NCBI GenBank assembly: GCA_951230915.1
Contig: OX579637.1
Coordinates: 27,094,001 to 27,158,000, forward strand
Reading direction: 5' to 3'
Length of the DNA: 64,000 bases
From: Antitrichia curtipendula
Lineage: Eukaryota > Streptophyta > Bryopsida > Hypnales > Leucodontaceae
Part shown: positions 56,661-64,000 of the stretch, piece by piece
Numbering within the stretch: the stretch's first letter is position 1
Layout: the number at the start of each line of letters is the position of its first letter
Translations under genes and position numbers: made by a program
Notes under the pieces: model-generated
Told to the model about the DNA's origin: nothing
Database searches by the model: none
Seen by the model: only the letters and a program-made list of their open reading frames with translations

Positions 56661-59422
56661 TCACAATACAAGCTGCTCTTCTGCATGAATATATCTCAGA
56701 GAGGGCTTCAGTTTAATTTGTTGATAAGCCCAAGAGAGCGGAGACTTCACCACGATCGACAAGCATCTGCACAACCCACTAGTCGAAATTCGCAGGAGAG
56801 CTTGAATCCGGCCTTCCGCGAGCGGGGCAGCCTCCACTGCGTTCCTCAAGAATGCAGCGGCCCTTGCCGTGGAGTACCGACGTCGGAGAACAAGGAAAGG
56901 GTCTCTTGGCTCTCTCAAGAAGCTCGGCTCTCTCAAGAAGCTCGGTGTGCCCAGGACGACACCACCACTGCTACAGTACTATGTCTACAAACAGTCTTCC
57001 CTGTTCTCGCCCAAGAAAATTATGTACCCCACGAATCTGCAAGACAGGACATCGCCACACATAAAAAACTGCAAGTCGAGCATAATCACTTTTGCAATTC
57101 AAAACTAAAATACCAGACCAGACCTGAGCAAATGATTCACAAGACACTCTGTCATCCTAAAGCAATAATTATAGAGAGACCAAGAACCCAAGCCGTTGTT
57201 GTGGCGCACTAGATCACTTGCCCATGGCAAGGCAATCGTAAATCGCAAACTGGCTGAGCCTCCTGCCCTGTACTATCTACCCAACTAATTAAGACAACGG
57301 AAATCAACAAGATGCATGACAACCGATCAGAACTTGCTTGCCCCAATGTCAGGCAGACTTAGTTCTGAGCATTTGCTAAACTGAAAGGCAGGAAGAGAAA
57401 TTCCAGTTTGGCTCACCAACCCCAACCTCAACATCAGCAACGTCCAATGAACACAATGAAACTCAACTTCAGCAGAGACAAAGAATCATGTATGACTGGT
57501 AATATCCTCAACTCTGTCCAATTGCTTGTCTGATTTCATACCTCCTTCCCGGCCTTCAGCACCAATAATTCCAAGGTCTGCCGCTTCCAATTTTAGAGAG
57601 AAGAAGTTCAATTCAGTCCACACAAAAGTTCCACATATGTATCCCTGTCTTGAGATCTTCCGCTCCCCGTTAACTGAAAATGATCTCCTCCTGTTTTTCG
57701 GAAACCCCTCCAAACTGCCCAGCCCTCACGGTTCTGAGAGAAAAAAACACTCATTAGTTCCCTGCATCAACCACCGCCGACGTATGGAGCCTTAATATTT
57801 AGCTTCAGTCAAAAAAATAATGGCCTTCTGCTCCCTTGCATCTATGTCTACTCGATTCGTCACACTGCTCAACCCGGAACTCTCAAGCCACCAAGCACAA
57901 AGGAAAGAACAACTGCAGCGTTTGACCTCAAGTTATTCAACAACTTCAAATGACTTCAGATTCAGAAAACTGGACTGGAACGGAGTCCCCTAAACCCTCA
58001 AATGTGAAAGTATCAATCTCTAATATTCTCTAATCCCGTACACACTCTTCTAAAGGCAGCAAGAAAGCTGCAACAGATATTGCAACTGAAGAAAAACCCT
58101 AAACCTGAAGCACAACATCGCACACCCTAAACCCCAATATCTGAGCTTCCCCCTCCAATCGAGTAAACCTCCAACTCCAACAGGAACCCTAAACCCACAA
58201 CGCCCACAACTTCCAACATATCCAAAGAGCTTCCAAATTTAACTTCAATGTACAGAAAAGATATCATGCTGCAGTGAGGAATTGAAATGAGGAAGTTCGG
58301 CTTACCTGGCAGTGGAGACTCAGCGCGCGGACAGGTAAATCTGGGAGGGAGACGACATGGCGAGACCCAACCAACCAACCGTAAGCCCCGATTTCTACAG
58401 TCGAGGTTGAGTATTGCAGCCGCACCCTGCAACGGTGTTTCAGGGTTTTGATGATCTTCTCCAGGAGCACTCGGGCAGTACAGCTGCGGTACAATTCGCA
58501 TGAAAACAACGGTGTTTTAAGAATCCAGGGTTTAGGTGAAGCCTTGAGTGACAATAGCAGAATTGGAAGTTCTAAAATCCATGGACCTAGGAATCCTCTG
58601 CGCCCCTCAAAATGGTGTCTGTCCTGCACCAAAACCACGAACCCCTGCTTATCCGAGAATCCCGGCAAAGGACAGCCTCGAATCGAACGAGAATTCACGA
58701 CAACGAGAGATTAGGGTTCAGTTTAAACCGTTTGCACCACCAGTGGGCTGATCTATAATCTTCGTCGTAGGAGTGGCCAAATTCTCAAAGAAATTCCAGA
58801 AGTTGACAAGAAATTAACAAAAAACTGACGAATTCCCAGGAAACACAAGCATCCAAATTCCCAAGCGGATGATCGCTCCAGCAGCGGCGAAACAAGAAAA
58901 GGGAGTCTGACCTTGGCAGGCAGGCACTTGAGAGAGCTCGTTCCTTGCTAACTGAATTTAGACGGGCTCAAGCAGAGTTTGATTCATTTCATCTACGTTA
59001 GTGAAGGAAGAAAGCGCCGGATCTTTCACTGGTGTGATGAGCCAACTTTCATCCATGGGCATGAATGAAACATCATGGAAATACCGCTTCTACCCCTGAA
59101 GACTCCAGAGCACCGTCGGAGAAGGCAAGGCCGCCTCTTGGAGAGAAGTTCGCTCGAGGCGTTGTTGTAGGCAACCTCCGAAAGCGACTCATATCTTTCA
59201 CAGCAGAAGAAGTAACATTATGCGCTTTGTTCTCATTTTGTGTCATGATTTTCTGTGTTCTTCTAAAGATTCAAGGCTATTTGAGAAGGTTTAGGGTTTC
59301 TAATAGAAGGCTACCTTACTTGGGGGTCTTCTTATGTTAGTTTAGTACTCCATCTCTAGGGTACTTCTGCAGTCTTGAAGCAACTGTAGTCACTGCGCAA
59401 GATTGGAGGTCTATCAAGGGGG

Positions 59423-62400
59423 ATGGATACAAGAAATGACCAGGTACTAGTCGGACAGGAGCGGCGACAGAAATTACGTGATGATAGACTCTGGGTGAGA
59501 GAGTATCGCCGAGCTACGTTGTTAAATTTGCAAAGATTGAATTGCCCGTGTTGTAAATGTAAGGGCGCCAGGAAGTTCAGTGTTTCCAAAGTGGGGCAGC
59601 ATCTACTTCGATATGGGAGGAATTCAAATTTTAGGGTGTGGCGAGGACCTGGGAGTAGGGAGACATCAGATGAAGAATGGGAGGTTGATTTCTGGAATTC
59701 AACAGGAAGTCAAGAAGTACAAATTGATAATGAAGTGGACACTAGAAACATGCTCTCCAATGTGTTCCAAGACTTCAGAGACTCAGAGACCATGGAAGAA
59801 CAGGTACATGACACAGAGGCTATGGAAGAACGACTACATGACACAGTAGTGGAGGCCTTTACAGTAGCAGACCGCGTAAACAACGAATGCATTTGTAGAG
59901 CAAGTGGGGGTACGACAAATTCTGCTGAAAATGAAGGAGCTGAAGCGGAGGTCGAAAATGCGTTGCCACAGGAAGAACCCATAGGTGATACCAATGAGCA
60001 GCCAGAGCTTCAAGGTCAAATCAATTTTGATGCTCACATCTTAGAAGAGGCTTTGCTTCCACTATATGAAGGTGCTCAATGTACTAAATTGGCAGCCACC
60101 ATTCTTATCATGAATGTGTGTACTGTCCATGGGGTGAGTAACAACTTTGCTGATGAATTGTTTACTCTTTTGGAAGGACACATCCTGCCACAAGGCAATA
60201 CGTTGCCTAAGAATTACTACGCAGCTCAAAGACTAACAAGGAAATTAGGATTGGGTTATAATAGCATCCATGCATGTGAGAAAGGATGTGTACTCTTCAG
60301 AGGCGATTTTAGAGAGCTTACACGTTGTCCAAAGTGTAATGGTCCAAGATACAGGGATGAGATTAGGAAGAAGTTCCCAGTGAAAGTGTTGAGGCACTTC
60401 CCTATCATCCCAAGATTGCAGCGCATGTTTTGTAGCCCAGAACTCTCGAAATTGTTACTGCGGCATTCAGAGAATGGAAGTAATCGTCCAGGGGGAGACA
60501 ATTTAGTGCGACATCCATGCGATTCAAAAGCATGGCGCCACTTTCACGACAATGTGGATCCAAGCTTTGATGAAGACTCTCGAAATGTCCATTTTGCTCT
60601 GGCCGCAGATGGAGTGAATCCATTCAAGCAGACCAAGTCAAGTTGGTCTACTTGGCCAGTAACCTTGCTAAATTATAATTTGCCCCCTTGGTTGTGCACC
60701 AAAAAATTCTTCATGATGTTAGCTTTGTTGATTCCTGGAAAGCAATCTGTAACAACGGAAGTATTTGATGTGTATCTAGAACCCTTGGTGGATGAATTGT
60801 TGGAATTGTGGAAAGGAGTGCCAGCATATGATGTTGTACAAGAAGTTGGTGCTTGTTCTTTCAACCTTAGAGCAGTTCTTATGTGGACAATACATGACTA
60901 TCCTGGATACGGCACTGTAGGAGGATTTGCACACCAAGGATATGCAGGGTGTGCATGGTGTGGTGTTGACTTAGGAGCAGAGCATTCAATGGAGCTATGT
61001 AAAGAAATTTATCAAGGGACTCGTAGATGGTTACCTGCTGATCATCCTTATCGCTCGGAGCATATGAAAGATCACTTTGATGGGCAATTGGAAACACGAG
61101 GAAAACCCAAAGTTGTATCTGTGGAGGAACAACTGGAATATGCGGAGCAGTATAAGTCATGGAAGGCAGCAGGGAACAGAGAAGGTGCTCCAGGGGATCC
61201 GTCCAAATTGCATGGAGTAAAGCGGACTAGCATTCTTTTCAAATTGCCTTATTGGAAGGTGAGATCCTCAAGTCTTTCAAGTAAAAGGACTGAAAGGCAA
61301 CCGTGGGTTACTCGCAACCTAAGTTCTTGAAGTGAAAGTGTTCAGTAGAATAGTGGGATGTCAAGTGTTCTGTAGTTGCATATTAGTTGTAATGCAGTTG
61401 CATATTAGTTGTGTCATAGTCGCATATTAGTTGTGTCATAGTCGCATATCAGGTGTGCCGTAGTTGCATATCAGGTGTGCAGTAGTTGCATATCAATTGT
61501 GTGGTAGTTGCATATCAGTTGTGCGGTAGTTGCATATCAGTTGTGCGGTAGTTGCATATCAGTTGTGCGGTAGTTGCATATCAGTTGTGCGGTAGTTGCA
61601 TATCAGTTGTGCGGTAGTTGCATATCAGTTGTGCCGTAGTTGCATATCAGTTGTGCCGTAGTCACATATTAGTTGTGTCATAGTCACATATTGCATATTA
61701 GTTGTGTTGTAGTCGCATAGCAGCCGTGCAATATTCGCATAGAAATTGTGCTGCATTGGTTTTGAGCAGTGGTAGCACAGTGTTTGTCATGAGCGTCTGT
61801 AGTCACCATTGAAGCATCTACAATCAGCTTTCAATAAATGTGATATCCTACCAAAGTAGCAAAGCATTTTTTTGGGAAGATTTAAAGTGATTAGAAAAAC
61901 ATCTGGGATGCAGATATGTCTACATACTGTTTGTCTTTGTCTTCTATCAATCCAAAACTAACTGCAGAGTACTATTCATGTGTCCAGAGGCTTCTTATCC
62001 GCTACACGCTGGATGTCATGCATTGCGAGATGAATCTTGCAAAGAATTTCTTAAAAACAATAAGCGGGAAAAAGGATACTGTGAAGGTGCAACGAGATCT
62101 TCAAAGAAGAGGTATACGAAGGCATTTGTGGTTGACACCAAACCCTCGCAGAGCTGATAAGATGTTGAAACCAAGTGCAGGGTATGTGCTATCAGAGAAA
62201 GAGTATGAGCAGTTTGCAAACATTATTGCATCTGTGAAGCTTCCTTCAAGATACTCCTCGGCATTTGGTAAGCATATGAAGGCTAAAAAATTTGGAAGCC
62301 TCAAATCGCATGACTATCACGTGTTAATGCAACAATTGATGCCATTGGCTATGAGGGGTTTATTGAAACTTGGGCCACGTATGGCCATCATGCGGATGTG

Positions 62401-64000
62401 CAAGGTGTTTAGGAGAATATGCACAAAAGCTTATAATCCAGCAGATTTTGAGTCCCTTCAATTAGATGTGGCTGAGACTATGGCACTATTAGAGATGGAA
62501 TTCCCACCGTCTTTTTTTGACATGATGACACACCTTCCATATCACTTGGTTCAAGAACTTGACTTGTGTGGGCCTGTCAGTACAAGGTGGATGTACCCAG
62601 TTGAAAGGTATATGAAAACATTGAAGAATTATGTTCGGAGCATGGCTAGACCAGAGGCTTGCATGGCAGAAGGATACGTGAAGGAAGAAGGTCTGGGCTT
62701 TGTGATAGAGTATTTGCAAAGATTTGATTTGGTCAAGAGACGCGTGTGGGATTCAGAAGAAGAGTTTGGCAATGCTGAAGAAGTTCTAGAAGGTGCAGGT
62801 CGGCAGTTCGTGATGCCTACTACGCTACGGGATACAGCGCACAATTATGTGTTGAACAACGTTGCCGTTTTGGAGCCACTCATCAAGTAAGTTGCAGTAG
62901 TATCATCATCTTATACAACCAATTAGTGGAACAAAGTTATGTAAGTGTTTGCCGCAACTGCTTTCAGTAGCACAGAGGCAAGTAGAATGCAACTAACATG
63001 CAACTACAATGCAACTAGAACGCAATTACATTGCAACTAGAATACAACTAACATGCAACTACAATGCAACTAGAACGCAACTACAATGCAACTAGAATAC
63101 AACTAACATGCAACTACAATGCAACTACAATGCAACTATAATGCAACTACAGTGGAACTAGAAAGCGAGTACTGTATAACTAAAACCGCAACAAGGACAC
63201 TGCGACTCTTTTGTGCAACTATTGTAACTACACAATATCTGAGGTAGTCATAATTTATCACAGCCGACCAAAATGTCTGAGGTAATCAAAGGTAACTTGA
63301 ACAAAATGCTTGAAGAGTTGTAGTAGTTCCTACATGTCAAATTTTGATAGTGTTGGCTTTAACTTCTTTCATACGCGTGCAGGAAGTGGAAGGAAGAATG
63401 TCAGATAGATCCACACACAGCATCCCTTGGGGTGTGGATACAAACGGCTGTTTGCAACAATGACAGCGGTGCACAGACTCCTGAGGACAGAGATAGGATG
63501 TTATTAGCCAGGAAACCATCACAGAAGGCACTTCGATATTCTCGTATGAAAGCTTTTGGAAACCATTTCAGAGTGGAAGACAACGCCTCCAACCAATTGC
63601 AGACATATGATTGTGGTGTTGCATCTGTGTTCCAAATTTCAGCCTCTGATCTTAGAGATGTCTCTAGTGACTCCTATGTTGGAGTGGTGAAAGATATATT
63701 GAAACTAGATTATGGGCCTGTCAGCAACCCTGTGATATTAATGCGGTGTGAATGGGTGAAGAAAACAGACAATCGAGGAAATCCGACATACATTAGAGAT
63801 GAGGCTGGATTTCTTGTAGTAAACTTCCGCCACAAAATGAGCAGGATGCTGGATCCTTTTATATTTTCAAGCCAGGCAACCCAAGTTTTTTTTGCTGATG
63901 ATGTAAAGAAAGAGGGTTGGAAAGTAGTACTACATAAAGAAGCCCGTGCTCGACGAGAATTTGTGGACACATCAGATTTGTTCGTCAACACCACTGTACA
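59423..64000 (+). CDS. tnp2: Element Z tnp2-type CACTA transposase (3' end outside window)
   Basis: Plus-strand catalytic transposase: exons 59423-61258, 61988-62886 and 63383 to beyond 64000. Donors are GTGAGA and GTAAGT, acceptors CCAG and GCAG, and phases agree; at least 1117 codons with no stop. Residues 41-46 are CPCCKC of the N-terminal Cys-rich region, followed by acidic sequence. The tnp2 domain spans about 210-620, with CPKCNGPRY, HFPIIPRLQRM, ADGVNPF (Asp396, a conserved acidic position in this family), WLCTKKFFMML, GCAWCGVD, HGVKRTS and LPYWK. Exon 2 has RYTLDVMHCEMNL, LKSHDYHVLMQQLMPLAMRG and LCGPVSTRWMYPVERYMKTL (DUF4218 type). Exon 3 has HFRVEDNASN, ILKLDYGP, CEWVKK and QATQVFFADDVKKEGWKVVL (DUF4216 type). 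It lies head to head with the TnpA-like gene. Both introns contain 11-bp arrays. It appears intact as far as visible. Confidence 0.92.
61373..61745 (-). repeat. Z array 4: AGTTGCA/AGTTGTG in the first tnp2 intron
   Basis: About 33 units of 11 bp arranged as a 22-bp repeat (AGTTGCATATCAGTTGTGCG), within intron 61259-61987. Central copies (61510-61640) are identical, implying recent expansion. Core orientation is AGTTGCA on the plus strand. Confidence 0.88.
62990..63160 (+). repeat. Z array 5: TGCAACT every 11 bp in the second tnp2 intron
   Basis: About 15 units (TGCAACT with spacers AACA, ACAA, AGAA) within intron 62887-63382. Orientation is TGCAACT on the plus strand, opposite to array 4. 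Weaker copies continue to about 63220. Confidence 0.88.

Larger units (their letters stand above)
55690..59422. promoter_or_regulatory. Z central divergent region with internal duplications
   Basis: 3.7 kb between the divergently transcribed Z genes. Frequent AAACCCTAA-like words (58080-58200) are typical of plant 5' regions. Two segments are present twice in direct orientation: about 55685-56075 and 57935-58605 (shared GTGAAAGTATCAATCTCTAA and CCGATTTCTACAGTCGAGG), and 56082-56304 and 57127-57360 (shared AGAGAGACCAAGAACCCAAG). No protein gene is recognisable. It probably holds both promoters and leader exons; duplicated copies could be alternative first exons. Confidence 0.5.
51080..64000 (+). 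mobile_element. CACTA element Z, apparently intact, runs off the right edge
   Basis: Starts CACTAGAAGAAAACGGGGGAG at 51080. It contains a complete TnpA-like gene on the minus strand, a 4-kb central region, and a tnp2 gene on the plus strand still open at the window end. Five arrays of 11-bp-spaced TGCAACT words occur in the left subterminal region, in introns and in the leader. All exons seen are open and phases agree at every junction, in contrast to X and Y. This suggests recent insertion and possible autonomy; the right terminus and last codons are not visible. Confidence 0.85.

Overview
The window is nuclear DNA of a land plant with a large, repeat-rich genome. The evidence is GT-AG introns in phase, plant-type CACTA (En/Spm) transposases, hAT and Ty3/gypsy relics, and a captured fragment of a plant ATP-phosphofructokinase gene. 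The species cannot be named from the sequence. There is no rRNA, tRNA, CRISPR array or prokaryotic operon, and no clearly intact host gene.

Region 1 (1-16.1 kb) is a graveyard. It holds a minus-strand gag-protease relic of a Ty3/gypsy element (0.7-2.65 kb), a 358-bp foldback/MITE (2706-3063), and a decayed minus-strand hAT transposase (about 5.5-7.8 kb) with a small insertion in it. An unrecognised plus-strand pseudogene with a C-terminal Cys/His cluster (8.87-9.27 and 14.04-15.28 kb) is apparently split by an element called A here (about 9.2-13.96 kb). A carries a 526-codon broken ORF and has its own internal insertion, a TG...CA unit at 11579-12949.

Region 2 (16128-38140) is the left part of a very large CACTA element, X, starting with CACTAGAAGAAA. 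It carries a decayed TnpA-like gene on the minus strand (29.2-32.6 kb), a divergent tnp2 transposase pseudogene on the plus strand (36.4-38.14 kb), captured phosphofructokinase exons (20.8-21.55 kb) and other unidentified exon-like stretches. Two elements sit inside X. B (22056-25525, TSD GTAGT) is a TG...CA element of the same family as A. The other is a non-autonomous hAT element (27037-28263, TSD GTAACGTC).

Region 3 (38141-51079) is a second CACTA element, Y, in opposite orientation. Its terminus cuts X's tnp2 reading frame. It has a four-exon tnp2 gene on the minus strand with several nonsense codons. A second hAT element of the same family as that in X lies at 50074-50636.

Region 4 (51080 to the right edge) is a third CACTA element, Z, again starting with CACTAGAAGAAA. 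Its six-exon TnpA-like gene (minus strand, 607 codons) and its tnp2 gene (plus strand, running off the window) are open and phase-consistent at every splice junction, so Z looks young and possibly autonomous. Both diverge from a 4-kb central region with internal duplications. Five arrays of a TGCAACT word repeated every 11 bp lie beside and inside these genes, including inside introns.

The simplest reading is Z inside Y inside X, like Russian dolls. In all three elements the two gene types are expected to work together: tnp2 as catalytic transposase, and the TnpA-like protein as binder of the subterminal and array repeats.
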